From NCBI GenBank assembly GCA_914767715.1, contig OU612074.1:10824062-10884061 (forward strand): 60,000 nucleotides of DNA, given 5' to 3'. This DNA comes from Membranipora membranacea (Eukaryota > Bryozoa > Gymnolaemata > Cheilostomatida > Membraniporidae). Below are positions 10,751 through 22,479 of this stretch, piece after piece. Made by a program: the position numbers and the translations under genes. Position 1 is the first letter of the stretch, and the number at the start of each line of letters is the position of its first letter. The notes under the pieces were generated by a model, which had not been told where the DNA came from, searched no databases, and saw nothing but the letters and a program-made list of their open reading frames with translations.

Positions 10751-12618
10751 TTTAAATGCAGGGAGAATTCTTAAGTTGAGTTAAAACGCCTTGGTCAATA
10801 AATTTTGACTTTTTGTACAACATTGTTTCAGTCAGGGACTTTGCATTATTGTAAATGAGTTCAAAGTTATGTCTTTAGTATACCCTTATGTTCGCAAGCC
10901 TCAATCCTTCGCTCACAGCACGACACAAACTTTCCTGGCTTCCAACTAAAGTTCTCAAAATTCCAGCTTCACATTATCATGATGCGAAGGGATAAACCCA
11001 ACTCATCAAGTATAATACTCCTGTTGAAGATATTGTTTTACTTGATCTTAAAAATAATTGAACCGTTGGAATAAGCATCAAAGATCATAATTATTTGAGG
11101 GAGCCCTCCATATTTGAGTATGTGATTTTCTTTCAATGCCTACATCACACAATTAAATTTCAATGTCTGAAGCTGATTGCCCGTTTGTCAGTGTTCTTAC
11201 TGGTATACAGCATGATTTTTGCCGTTTCATCAGGGTTAATTCAATTCTTTTCATGAAAACATCCCTTTAATATTATTGTTGAATCTTTTTTCATTGACTA
11301 ATTCTTATATCCATCCTGTAATAGGCTTATCACATCGAAAGTATGGCGGAAAAAATAAATTAAAAAGGAGTTTGGGCTGAATCAGTTGAAAAGTCACATT
11401 TACATTCAAAAAAGGATTATTGTCTCTTGGTGGTTCGACACTTGGATGGTCGGTATTTATCTATTTTTTCTCTGCGAGCAGATTTTCTACTCGTATTTAC
11501 TTTAATACGAGAGTTCAGGGGATGGTGATTGTCACTAGCTATTTTTGATAAAGTGTTCACTGAAAGAGGTGGGCACGGAAGTTGCGATAGTTGGCAGTGC
11601 AAGGATGTCAAGCCTCTGTTCGTAGTTGACAGAGAATGGAAGAGTCCTGGATTCTCCCTAGTTTAGTTTTGACAGTGTCTGATAACACATTTTACTTTGC
11701 AGGGCAGGGCAGGCGTAGGCGATTACAAACTTAATGTTAGCTACATAAAAACTTCATCAACTCCGTAGGTTACACCAAGATGCATAGCAAGTTAATTTGT
11801 GAAAGCCACATTCAGTATCACAGTTTTGGTAGAATTCAAAATCATATCGTTTTGCTCAGACCAATTGTTCGCTAATATGAGGTAGAATAGATATAGAATT
11901 GAACATGCATACTTTGGATGGATTAATGTTATTGTCCACTCCTGTAGTCTGAATCTGATGACCTTTTCCATTGCCTATAATATTTCTGGGCACAGCTGTA
12001 TCAGACTACAGCGACTATCTGTATTGATCAATGTGACGCTGACAACCTCAGTGCATATCAATTTGCATCATAGTATAGGGTACACATCAGGCCATACTAT
12101 TCTTATTGTTCCATTCACATTATTTTTCTTCAGTTTTGTTACATTGTTTTAATTGTTATTTATAATCTATTTGGCTTCGATCTAGGCTAGTTCCTTCAGG
12201 CAGCTCTAGATATCAAGGAACTGCTCTAAACTCGCTATTGTTATTATCCTGTTTAATTTTGGTTTGCATAGGAGTTTTTGGTCTTTGCTGGAGAGATCAT
12301 TGCCGGAGAGATCATTGCCGCTCATTTGTTCACAAAGATGGCCTGGCTGTCTAAAAATCAGGCTAATGCTTCGTTGCTACAAATTAGTATGACAGGTGAC
12401 TCTTAGCTGCGCAATATCCATTCATTGCGCTAATTATATATTTCATTATCATGGTTTGCCTTTTGTATATCAGGTGGCAGCCTTTAAACTGAACAGTTCA
12501 TTCTATGGGTGGAATTTATGCATCAGTTCTCAACCTCCCCAGAGAAATCCGTCAGCAGCTAGAGAATATATTCACTATAGGTGAGGCATAGAGCTTTTAG
12601 TTGACCACTAATTTCTAA
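10751..12618. other. non-coding, nothing recognised
   Basis: No frame with domain content, RNA gene or structured repeat was recognised here. Confidence 0.4.
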
Positions 12619-12810
12619 TTTTTTTGTTTTGTGTATGGGGGTAGGTAGGGTAAATCAATTTTCAGGGATGTTTTGATATGGATTTATTTGCTATTCTAAA
12701 ACTCACGACCATTTGAGTTGGTCGTGAGTTTTAGAATAGCAAATAAATCCATATCTAAACATCCCTCAAAATTGATTTACCCTACCTACCCCCATGCACA
12801 AAACAAAAAA
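12619..12810. repeat. long perfect-like inverted repeat (foldback element)
   Basis: Two arms of about 92 bp (12619-12710 and 12720-12810) are near-perfect reverse complements around a 9-bp loop. The arms contain GGGGGTAGGTAGGGTAAATC and its complement. It may be a foldback MITE or a recent local inverted duplication. No clear target duplication was identified. Confidence 0.88.
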
Positions 12811-12886
12811 AGAACACAATAAAATTAGCAGATGGGCCATGAGCATTCATGTGATTTATTAGGATACTATTTTTTTGGCTAATCTA

Positions 12887-13120
12887 GTGAGTCCAGCAGA
12901 CGCCGTTTTAAGGCCAATCGGAACGTTCCTTTGGGACCAACCGCAGTATCAGGGAGGCTGTTCCATATTTTGTCAGTCGTCTGGTATGCCAGATTTCTCT
13001 GGCCTCTCTCTGTTAAAAATCTAAGTACAGGCAGATCGAATTTTGATCTTCTCAGATGTCCATCATAGTCATTTCTCTTATGGCATGAGTAATGTAAATT
13101 GTGAGCTAAAGTGGCAATTT
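12887..13120 (-). mobile_element. 3' end of a non-LTR retrotransposon (fragment)
   Basis: The minus strand encodes HNLHYSCHKRNDYDGH, then LRRSKFDLPVL, ERGQRNLAYQ, IWNSLPDTAV and a C-terminal KRRLLDSLD stop. The Y-x-x-R, 'x-x-x-Y-Q-x-x-x-x-W-N-S-L-P' and terminal basic pattern is typical of the C-terminus of CR1/Jockey-type LINE reverse transcriptases. Catalytic motifs are absent, so it is a truncated relic. It ends close to the foldback repeat. Confidence 0.75.
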
Positions 13121-13855
13121 ATTGTTTGTAAAGCTGTTGGATCAGAAAGATATTGGCTTTTTTGAAATATCAGTGATGGGTGCTCATCAGAAGCTGTTTT
13201 AAAATTGACACGCAAAAGCTTTGCCTGGATCACAGTAAATTTTATTGTGTGTGTTGCCCCAAGCTTGTATTCAGTATAGGTAAGCTTAGAATTAATATGT
13301 CAGTTATGAAGCATAATCAAAATAGATGATACTATTTATGAAAATTGACTGTAAATTAGCCTTAGGATTTTCCATGGGCAATTTTTCAAAATTTGTAAAG
13401 GTTGGTGTCAATTAAGATCCTAAAAATATTATAAAGTCTGTCCTCGGAATAAGATTCATCTGAATGCATAAACTTTCATCAATTCATACAATTTTTTGCA
13501 AGGTAAATTTTTCATTGAAGATTCACTATCTTTTCTACAACTCAAGAGAATATCAGTAAAATTTATTTAGGTCTGTAGCTGCCACAAGTTTTCCTTGGGC
13601 CTTTGTTTAAAGACTCTTGACAATTTCATGGTGTTTTGAGGCATCCAACTCAAAAACTGAAGGCAACCAGAACATACCACAAGGAGGCTCTGAGATAATA
13701 TAGAAACATCACACTTAAGATATTTGAAGTGCTGGGCAATGATGATGAAATACTAAAAAACTCACTCTTATGACACTGGGAAAGTGTTCTGGTGAAATGT
13801 CAAATTGAATTTTTCTAGAGGGTAATTTAGCAAATTTGATGTTTCGATTTGACAG

Positions 13856-14052
13856 TAATGATTCCGGGATCAAGGGAACCACAAACAAGCGTAATGAATC
13901 ATATACTCAGACCACTGATAGACGAGCTGAAGATCCTACATAACGGTGTCACTATAGGTGGCTTGACAGTGAGAGTAAAAGTCACACTGTGGTCTTGTGA
14001 TCTTCCAGCCATAAGAAAAAAATTAGGATGGCTTGCTTGCAGTGCTAACAAG
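13856..14052 (+). mobile_element. TNP2/CACTA-type transposase exon
   Basis: An exon-like open frame lies between TTTGACAG and the donor AAG|GTTAGT. It encodes MIPGSREPQTS, LRPLIDELKILHNGV and CDLPAIRKKLGWLACSANK. The family signature is P-G-x-x-E-P, L-(R/T)-P-L-(V/I)-x-E-L-x-x-L-x-x-G-V, C-D-x-P-A-x-R-K and G-(F/W)-L-x-x-S-A. In relatives a Cys-rich segment follows; here it is missing, because a DIRS/Ngaro-like element begins about 100 bp downstream. The out-phase is 0, while the next recognisable exon (20156) needs phase 1, so at least one exon is missing. Confidence 0.7.
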
Positions 14053-14154
14053 GTTAGTAACCAGTCCCCAATACATGTCCAACTTTGTAAAGAATAGATA
14101 GATAGAAGGCAGTTGCAGGCCATATAATTCCAAGTTGTGGGAAGTGTGATTGAT

Positions 14155-14325
14155 AGTAGTTCTAAGTTTTCCTTACCAATAAGTTGTCCTTAGTTGGTTG
14201 AGGGAGGGCAACTTTTTATTCAGTTGACCTGGATTATTTGTCATGTCTTGGGACTGATTGCCAACACAAGGGAGGTGTTATAAGGGCAGAAAAAAATCTG
14301 TTTTGTACCAAAAACTTTATTTTTT
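14155..14325. repeat. 171-bp direct repeat, left copy
   Basis: Nearly identical to 19871-20041 and in the same orientation. The pair brackets the tyrosine-recombinase retroelement, so they are candidate terminal direct repeats. They could instead be duplicated host intron sequence. Confidence 0.85.
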
Positions 14326-14564
14326 CTTTCTTATAATGTAACATAATTATTATAGGGGGAAAAATATGGGGCGCTTCACGCATTTGTAACATAAAGTGAC
14401 GATCAACGCCACTGTATATGTTGTTTGGCAGACAGGGTACTTGCCATAGTATTAGATGTTGTTAAATCTGGTGCAGAATTGACGAACAAATGAACACCAA
14501 ACCAATTGTATTGAGCAAGGCACACCTAGCAAGCTCAGAACAATTGTTTCGCCAAAACTGCACC

Positions 14565-15443
14565 TTAGTTTATCAAGATATATTTCTTGAAGGCATCGGA
14601 TGACCACCTGTCAAAAGATCTTATTCTTGAGCCCTGAATGCTAGCCCAGGTAGCGCCACCTCGTCTCAGTGAGTGAGGAGTGACCCAACCCTCTATTTTT
14701 GAATCCTTAAGGACATCACTGAACTCTTTTCTGAACTCTGCTGTTACGACTTCAAACAAAGGGCTGCTTCTGGAGGGTTTCAAGTGTTTTAAATACCTCT
14801 TAACGAGGTGAACTGGGCATGTCTTTCCCCCTACTGCTTTAGTCATAATGCTTGCTGACTCTGCAGAATTCTTGAAATAATTAATGTGCACTTCCCTGGC
14901 ACCCTTGCTAAAACACACATCGCCAACAGACATATGATGCCCTGCTGAGGATATACAATACTCGCTAGGGTGTAAGAATCCATAAAAAGCACAAGATACC
15001 ATGGCAGAAAAGCGCCTCCCATCTATACTCCCCAAGACCTGCTCTGCCTTAGTGATCAGAGTGTGTAGTTGGTCAAGAGATATTGCCTGTGTTTTCTTTT
15101 GAGTTCTACCCTGTGAGTTTTTCATACCCCTCAATATTAACTTTAGTTTATGAGTAGCAAAGGTAACCTCACTGTTCTTTTTTACGCAAAAGAATTTTAC
15201 TGCTGACACATGTGACAGCATTGCACTGTGTTTCTTTCCTTCTTGTGCCAGGTTTGTTAGCCACAACTCCATTGACGAAGTAGAGAATTTTTTGAGCTTG
15301 TGCTCAGAGCAGAACATTTTGTATTGGTTGTAAAATCGATCGTAAGACTGCTTTGAGCCCTCGGACAAAGACTTGTCTAAGAAGCCCCTCGCCTTAGCTC
15401 TCAGACCTAAAATAAATAGTGAAGGGATCCTTTTATGTATCAT
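14565..15443 (-). pseudogene. tyrosine recombinase of a DIRS/Ngaro-like retrotransposon
   Basis: A 292-codon minus-strand frame has a SAM-like N-part (SKQSYDRFYNQYKMFC, then SSMELWLTNLAQEGK) and a phage-integrase-type catalytic domain. PHSLRRGGATW gives the H-x-x-R motif, and DRWSSDAFKKYI gives the Trp and the nucleophilic Tyr. Where relatives have the first catalytic Arg (x-F-x-G-F-L-R), this copy reads FYGFLHPSEY with codon CAC, a G-to-A change of CGC at a CpG. The region between H-x-x-R and Tyr is also shorter than usual. In the family this enzyme inserts circular cDNA without target-site duplication. The gene lies downstream of RT/RNase H on the same strand, the DIRS/Ngaro order. The frame is open, but the missing Arg argues against activity. 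Confidence 0.82.
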
Positions 15444-15654
15444 GAGTACGTACTTGTATTTCTAAAATAAACATTGCACAACAATAATTAATGTCATGTG
15501 TTGCTTTGACCTTCTCACCCCCGTGCTTCACGTCCTGAGGCTCAAAGGTCAATTTTGTGCTTATGATTAGAAAAGAGAAATAGCTATTATTATTTGTCAC
15601 CTTACGACCAGTATATATCTTTTACCCTACTTGGACACAGGTGTACCGGAAAGC

Positions 15655-17166
15655 TAGTTGGACAGGCAGCCATGTGGGAAAACGGAGTTTAAATTCTCTA
15701 ATCCTGGGATATGTCTGGCCACTAGGAGAATATTTTGTTGCATGCATAGGAGCGCCAAAAGGCGTAGTAGCTTTCTCACAACAGCATATTTACAATACAG
15801 ATGTTCTAAAATAGAGACTAGGGCCCATTATCTGTCCTGACCTCAACCACTGAATTTGTAAATTTTTCCTTCCACATGTGCACTGCTACGAATATGGGGA
15901 ACAGCTCTAGAACTGTGATGTTTAAGTTTGTCCAAAGCTCATCTGGCCACATCCCATGGAACCAGGTGTTTCCCCAAAAACCTCCATATCCTATTGATCC
16001 TGAAGCATCAGTGACCAGAGTGAAGTCTACATCCCCTGCCACAAGATATTGAAACTGTTTACCGGGTGCTAAATAAAAATCTCTCCATACAACCAAATCA
16101 GATCTGGTCTCACAAGATATATGCCGCATGTGATTTTGATCAGATGACATGATACCCTTTAGACTGCCATACACACTACTGAGGTATGCACGACCTGCTA
16201 CTACAATCTGGGAAAGATGGCAAAGTTTACCTAGTAGTCTTTGCCAATATTTTACTCGCTGACGATCTTTAGATAGAAATGCATTGATGTGATTTAGGGC
16301 ATCTGCTACCTTAGCTTGAGGAATAAATAGACTCCCCTGTGCAGAATCTATCCCTATCCCTAGAATGACAATTGTTCTTGTAGCTTCTTCTGTTTTGTGA
16401 GCAGAAACAGGTACCTCTACATCCCTGCACACCCCTAAGATCCTATGGAGCACATCATTACAAGCATCCGCCCCAGGGCAACAATGAGAAAATCATCTAG
16501 ATAGTTAAAAATGCGACATTCGTGATTTTGTATAGTGATGAAGAGCCATCGGAGCATATCACTTATCCTTTGGAAAATCTTGCAGCTGCTCCCTGCCCCC
16601 ATAGGTAATCTAGTATCAATGTAGTATTGGCCATCTACCTTCATACCTAAGAACTGCCATTCTGATTTGGTGATGGAAACCATTCGATATGCATCTGATA
16701 TATCAAGTTTGGCAAAATAGGCCTGGTCATGTTTTTTGAGTCATAAAACATGTGTTACTACATCTCTTATGTTACAATATTTAACCTCATGGTTATGCGT
16801 GGGAATATTATCATTTACTGATGTTCCGTGTGGAGCTGATAGATCAAATATCATGCGCCATTTTTCAGAGTTAGCTTTTGGAATGACATAGATTGGGGAA
16901 ATCATCATGTCCTGAATGGGAAGTTTTTCAAAAGGTCCAATGATGCGGCCAAAGTCTACTTCGGCGTGAAGTTTTTTTATTTGATGTTCTTGGTTCCTGC
17001 TTTTTTCTTTAACTGTTGCCACTACTTGAGGACTGTGGCAAAGGCCAAGTTTGGACCCATTTCTGAAACCATTGGGGATGTACTCCAAGTTAGGAAAGGC
17101 CTCGATCATTCCCAGTAATTTTTTTACACAAGAAAGGAAAATTGTCAACATGTCGTTAATCAGCAT
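15655..17166 (-). pseudogene. reverse transcriptase / RNase H of the same retroelement, frameshifted
   Basis: Minus strand. The RT opens with ISPIYVIPKANSEKWRMIFDLS, with the family's P-K-x-x-x-x-W-R-x-x-x-D-L-S pattern. A TGA at 16743-16741 interrupts it just before AYFAKLDISDAYRMVSI (palm aspartate). RLPMGAGSSCKIFQ and YLDDFLIVA (active-site Y-L-D-D) follow in the same frame. A frameshift near 16475-16485 shifts to a frame running to 15818, with LGIGIDS, LLGKLCHLSQIVVAGR and an RNase H core (LVTDASGSIGYGGFWG, ITVLELFPIFVAVHMW, VRTDN). Another shift near 15815 leads to KLLRLLALLCMQQN and LLVARHIPGLENL, the usual end of the DIRS-type RNase H. No methyltransferase region separates this from the recombinase, so the layout is closer to Ngaro than to classical DIRS1. 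It is dead by nonsense and frameshift. Confidence 0.85.
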
Positions 17167-17182
17167 GGTAACAAAATTTCAT

Positions 17183-17350
17183 CTATTTGTGTGATTTACA
17201 ATCTTTCACAGAATGACTACCCCTACACTGTTTACACTCGTGCTTATAACGACAATTTGTTCTGTTACACCCAAATGCTTGGTACGCAGATATCCTAACT
17301 CCATGGGAATCTCCTAGAACACATACCTTCACAAAAGATGATGATGCCTA
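17183..17350 (-). pseudogene. zinc-finger C-terminus of the retroelement's gag-like ORF
   Basis: Minus strand: VCVLGDSHGVRISAYQ, then FGCNRTNCRYKHECKQCRGS and H-S-V-K-D-C-K-S-H-K before TAG (17185-17183). The C-x4-C-x5-C-x2-C-x4-H-x4-C cysteine/histidine spacing resembles the zinc-binding tails of DIRS/Ngaro ORF1 proteins. It lies directly upstream of the RT with a 16-bp gap between its stop and the RT ATG. The N-terminal part was not recognised. Confidence 0.65.
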
Positions 17351-18082
17351 CAATAGAAATGTTACCCATGACATACGGATATGTAATCCTTCTAATGATA
17401 ACCCTATGTTTTAGTAATTAAGTTGATTAGTGGGATCATACATGTAGGAGATGGCAAGTACCCTTTTTCAGCAGATACGTGCTTCCTATCAGTTTTTTTA
17501 AATTTTTATGTGCTTTCTTAGTCCAGAGTCGACGGTGACCAGGCACCAACTTGCACTAGCTGGAAGGAGCCTCGGTGAAGGCCCCTGAACAGGTGGTAGG
17601 GGGGTTAATTGAGGTTAATAGAACTGCAAGTGAGCATTTTTAGCCGATCTTCTACCAACTAATGGTGAATATATAAATTTCCGTCTGTTCCAATAATTCA
17701 CGCCTGGTAGGAACATTTGGCAAAAGGTACTCTCTTGAGACCAACGTGTACACACCCACCAATGGGGCCAGTGGCATCACCATGGTCAGCCTGGCACTGA
17801 CTCTCCCGAACAAGTTCCAACCAGCGTCAAAACGCACAAACGACAGCAGGTAGCACTAGGTTCTTATATATCGGTCGATTCGGGTATCAAATGATAATGC
17901 ATGTTAATTATGATCAATTTTAATTTCATGATAGGTTCACTTATCTGCTGAATAAGACAGTTGTTAAAAGACGCCAGGTCAGTTACAACAGCGCAGGATA
18001 GTTGTAACACATACCCATCACAGGTAATATATACTAGCCGCCGATATTATAGTCGCATAACAATCAATTGTCGCATGACAAA
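17351..18082. other. upstream part of the retroelement interval, no gene recognised
   Basis: No supported frame or RNA gene. It leads into the minisatellite block. Confidence 0.35.
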
Positions 18083-18733
18083 CAGCAAGGCAGTACGATC
18101 AACTTACTAGTTGACAAGGTTTCTCACCACTCACTTGCAATAGGACAGATTGTTGACTACTTCGTCTACATAATCTGGGGGCATGTATTCACTTGTACCA
18201 TGTACAAAGCGGAGCCCAATTTGTTAGTATGAAAGTATAATGGGAACAAGGAAACAGTAATAGCAAGCAATAGCGAGCACCAGCAAGCAAGCAAACAACA
18301 GCAAGCCAGCAACAGCAAGCCAGCAACAGCAAGCCAGCAACAGCAAGGCAGTACAATCAACTTACTAGTTGACAAGGTTTCTCACCATACTACCATCTCT
18401 TGATGGTAGACTCACTTGCAATAGAACAGATTTTAGACTACTTCGTCTACATAATCTGGCGGGCATGTATTCAATTGTACCATGTACAAAGATGAGCCCA
18501 ATTTGTTAGTATGAAGGTGAAGTATAATAGAAACAAGGAAAACAGTACAAAACACTACAATACAGTACAAAACAGTACAATCAACTTTCTAGTTGACAAG
18601 GTTTCTCAACATACTACCATCTCTTGATTGTAGACTCACTTGCAATGAGACAGATTTTAGACTACTTCGTCTACATAATCTGGCAGGCATACATTCACTT
18701 GTACCATGTACAAAGCTGAGCCCAATTTGTTTT
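18083..18733. repeat. minisatellite X, three units of about 220-260 bp
   Basis: Units start at about 18083, 18341 and 18562. Each has 'acttactagttgacaagg' (or a close form), 'gactacttcgtctacataat' and 'ttgtaccatgtacaaag'. Unit 1 is expanded internally by short CAGCAAGC-type repeats at 18260-18350. It lies inside the interval bracketed by the 171-bp direct repeats. Confidence 0.88.
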
Positions 18734-18750
18734 CTCTTTGGGCAAAGGTG

Positions 18751-19617
18751 TCTAACAAATACATATTTAAGAGAGTAACATTTTGAGAGACAGACATAAG
18801 TGTGCGCTTGTAATTCAAAATGAATTCAATGTGAATTCAACTACAAGGGGAGATAACTCCTAATATGTAGTACTAAGTTACCAGGGAGGTGACACTCCTT
18901 CAATTGGTAACATAACTCTGACCAGTCAAGTCATGTCAGAACCAGCATAACAAGGTGTCTAATAAATACATATTTTAGAGAGAAACATTTCGAAAGACAG
19001 ACATAAGTATGCACTTGTAATTCAGTATGCATTCAATTTGAATTCAACTACAAGGGGAGATACCTCCTATCATGTAGTACTAAGTTACCAGGGGGGTGAC
19101 ACTACATCATTTGGTAACATAACTCTGACCAGTCAAGTCATGTCAGAACCAACATATTATACATTGGAATGCCTTGGTTATATTGGTGGTTAATCACCTT
19201 TGATTGAATGATCTTCAATGAACTAGTTCATTCATTGCCTACATTATCATCATAATGATGAATAAATTCAAACTGAAAGTGATATACTAATACATATTAT
19301 AGACAGTAACATTTTGAAAGACAGACATACTTGTGCACTTGTAATTCAATATGCATTCAATTTGAATTCAACTACAAGGGGAGATAACTCCTATTATGTA
19401 GTACTAAGTTACCAGGGAGGTGACACTACCTCAATTGGTAACATAGTTCTGACCAGTCAAGTCATGTCAGAACCAACATATTATACATTGGAAAACCTTG
19501 GTTATATTGGTGTTGAATAGCCCTTGATTGAATGATCAACAATGAACTAGTTCATTCATTGCCTACATTATCATTCATCATAAAGATGAATTGAATGTAT
19601 TCAACCTGAAAGTGAAA
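18751..19617. repeat. minisatellite Y, three units of about 200-330 bp
   Basis: Units start at about 18751, 18956 and 19283. They share 'gagacagacataagtg', 'caactacaaggggagata', 'tagtactaagttaccagg' and 'gaccagtcaagtcatgtcag'. Units 2 and 3 have an extra 120-bp tail ('atgaactagttcattcattg'). Confidence 0.88.
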
Positions 19618-19870
19618 GTCTTCTCTATCAAATCAATGACAATACTTTCTTTCAGTTCCAGTGTGTGTTCTCAATATGCATCAAATACCTGGTTAGTAGC
19701 TAGTTTTGAGTGAGTAGCTGGCATAGTGAGTTTGGAAACTGAAGAAACTCAGAAATTGACAGACTTATTCTCTTTCAAGACCAGCGTGGTGACCGGATGT
19801 AGATTGAAAGAAAGAATATGTGAGTAGCTGTGAACAGTAGTTCTAAGAAAGCCTATCATTGGCTGAGAAC

Positions 19871-20041
19871 AGTAGTTCTAAGTTTTCCTTACCAATAAGT
19901 TGTCCTTAGTTGGTTGAGGGAGGGCAACTTTTTTATTCAGTTGACCTGGATTATTTGTCATGTCTTGGGACTGATTGCCAAGACAAGGGAGGTGTTATAA
20001 GGGCAGAAAAAAATCTTTTTTGAACCAAAAACTTTATTTTT
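19871..20041. repeat. 171-bp direct repeat, right copy
   Basis: Pair of 14155-14325 with only a few differences; the spacing between the two starts is 5716 bp. With a minus-strand element this would be its 5' end. Confidence 0.85.
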
Positions 20042-21547
20042 ATGTAAGATACTTTTGCCATAATTATTACAAAACAGTTTGCGTTGCTAGTTGGCCGTTA
20101 GTGAATATTATAATATATATAAATAATTACATTTACATGGTGGGCTTGCCTTTAGGCTCAATGTCTATGCGAAGTTACTGCTCACTTGACACTGGTGATC
20201 TTGTCTTGAACGACTCCATGGAATATATTTTGCATCAGTTTGGATTATTAGAGACAGCACCAGCACGTACCCTTAGAATGATGAAGAAAATCCGAGAAGC
20301 AATCGAAATCCTCCTCAGAAGGTGAGCCTGTTGATAATTGAATTTTAGTAATTTGTTGCGGTAGATGTTCCATTTTTCAACCTCATCTTGCTTGATTTAA
20401 TATTTAGGCCTAAAAAATGTATTCTGCTATGGATATAAATTCACAGTTTTCCACTGTATATGTCACTCGAATGGTAGAGATTGCAAAAAAAAACTATATT
20501 TGCAGAGATGAAAGATTTAGTTTTGTAGTCAGTTTTTTTCGGGTAAAAGAGACCACTCATGGTGATTGTTTATATAACGAACATATGACGGTAAAGAGTA
20601 AAATGATTTTGACATCTCATTTACATTAGCCCACCCTCTTGTAGAACTGTTACTAATATTGACCTGCAACGAGCAGAGGTACTGCTGAAGATGGGCCTCA
20701 GGATGTTTGTAGACGATTATGGGGGAACACCGAATATGCGGCGTTACATCTTGTCGAAGACATCAGAAGATACGGCCCCGCTCCAGTATATGTAATAATC
20801 TATCCTACAAAAACTCACTCATCCCTACACTGTATCAAGATTAATTTTATTAAATGAACATTTTCCCTGGGAAAATTTACAAAACTAACAGAGTAAAACT
20901 TGGCTGCATTGTTTCTGGGTTGTTTAATCTCCTACAATGTTTAATATTCAGATTTAATTTTTATTATCAAAACAATCCATCGAATAAGGGCTGTCTGATA
21001 CATTGCTGTCTGAATGTTTGTTACATCTGTAATTATAGGGATTCTAAAATAACATTGCCAACAGAAATTACTGCTAGTGACTGGCGATGATTGTTGCACA
21101 ACTACAAGTCTATGAATTACAACTTATAGGGATTTTAAGGATTATCAACTGGGAACGCCTAAGAGCCATCAGCAATAAAAATCCTCATGATTTACTTGTG
21201 TTCTAATCCGTGTCTTTTTCCCTGGGTAGGAATGTGATTGGTCTCTTTGAACTGCTATAAGATATTCATTGCACAATATAAAATTTATGTAACAGGTACT
21301 GGGCATTTTCCTTTGAAAGGAAAAATGGTACTGATGGAAAGTTGAGAACAAAGGGCCATAAGAATTCGATGTCAGTTCAGGTCATGCGAAAACTTGAAAT
21401 AAAATCCCAGAACAACAGGACTGTTGCTGAGAATGAGCTTTGCACCTATACAGGAAAGCCAAAGCTATTGAAAGTGAATCGGATCAATGTAGATAACTTC
21501 AGGCAACAGGTATGATAGTTTATGACGCCAATTTGCTACCATCTGTC

Positions 21548-21654
21548 GTTGGTGTTAAGATGTAACACCAAGCAAAACTGATTTAATCCTGGCTAAAATA
21601 TTATTATAGCCAGGATTGAATCAGTTTCACTTGGTGTTACATTTTAACCAACAC
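21548..21654. repeat. 48-bp-arm inverted repeat (hairpin)
   Basis: Arms 21548-21595 and 21607-21654 are close reverse complements (TGTAACACCAAG / CTTGGTGTTACA; AATCCTGGCTA / TAGCCAGGATT) around an 11-bp AT loop. It is probably a small foldback or MITE in an intron of the transposase gene. Confidence 0.82.
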
Positions 21655-22149
21655 CCTAAATAATAAGGCAGTATTTACAGTTTTGCTGATAGTGACATTA
21701 CTCCCCCATACCAATAATCTGTGAGAACAAGATTATTGTTATTTGGATAAAAGCAAGCCTTGCATGAATTTGTGATAAATTATAGGTTTTGGTCCAATAG
21801 CTCTTTTAATGGCATTTTGTTGCCTCACGCCCTCTAGCTCAGTTGGATACCTGGGTGATATTTATGGCCAACTGAATTATGTTTGCTGAATAGCAAGCAT
21901 ATTTGTGAGCAGAATCTGCTTTTTTGAATCACTGCGAAGAATTTCTCAAAATTGGCAGGTCAAAACATGATGGCAATCAGTAATTAGTAGGGTCACTGAC
22001 ATCAAGACTTCTCTCCAATTTTATGTGCGCCTCTGATCATTTTAGTCAATTTGATGCGAGTATCTAACATGCACTGTGGTTCCATGCTTCTGCCCCTCCC
22101 ATGCGAATGATAATTGCTAACTATTTAAATGATGAAAAACATGAATAGA

Positions 22150-22235
22150 GCTCTGCCGCGGCTGAGATTTGAACCCGGGCCTCTCGTATAGTTTCTATTG
22201 TTACATGCTATCCATTCATCTACGCCACCTTAACA
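22150..22235 (-). mobile_element. tRNA-like SINE head or tRNA pseudogene
   Basis: The minus strand has GTGGCGTAGATGAATGG (A-box/D-arm-like) and GGGTTCAAATCTC (B box) at tRNA spacing. The acceptor strands do not pair, so a functional tRNA is unlikely. Confidence 0.6.
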
Positions 22236-22479
22236 ATAGTTGCAGGAAGGAATGCCTATCAATGCATGTGAAAGTTGATCGAAAATTCTAATCCAATGTA
22301 TCAATTGGGCCTGAAACTTTTGTCACATTGATATATGGAAACATAGTAGTGTACTCGGCCCTAATTAGTCAAATTAAACTCAGGTCGTCACACCAAATTC
22401 CTTGTGCTGGTACTCATGCATAGTCAATACAATCACTCTCTATCAAACAGAAATATACATGCATATTTTAGTAAATGAT

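Noticed and set aside
18166-18375. Minus-strand Cys/Leu-rich frame
   Set aside because: Product of CAGCAAGC-type tandem repeats in minisatellite X.
18083-19617. CRISPR-like array
   Set aside because: Units are 200-330-bp minisatellites in eukaryotic DNA, without short repeats and unique spacers.
21835-21846. Perfect pol III A box (TAGCTCAGTTGG)
   Set aside because: No B box at the right distance and no cloverleaf, so neither tRNA nor a supported SINE.
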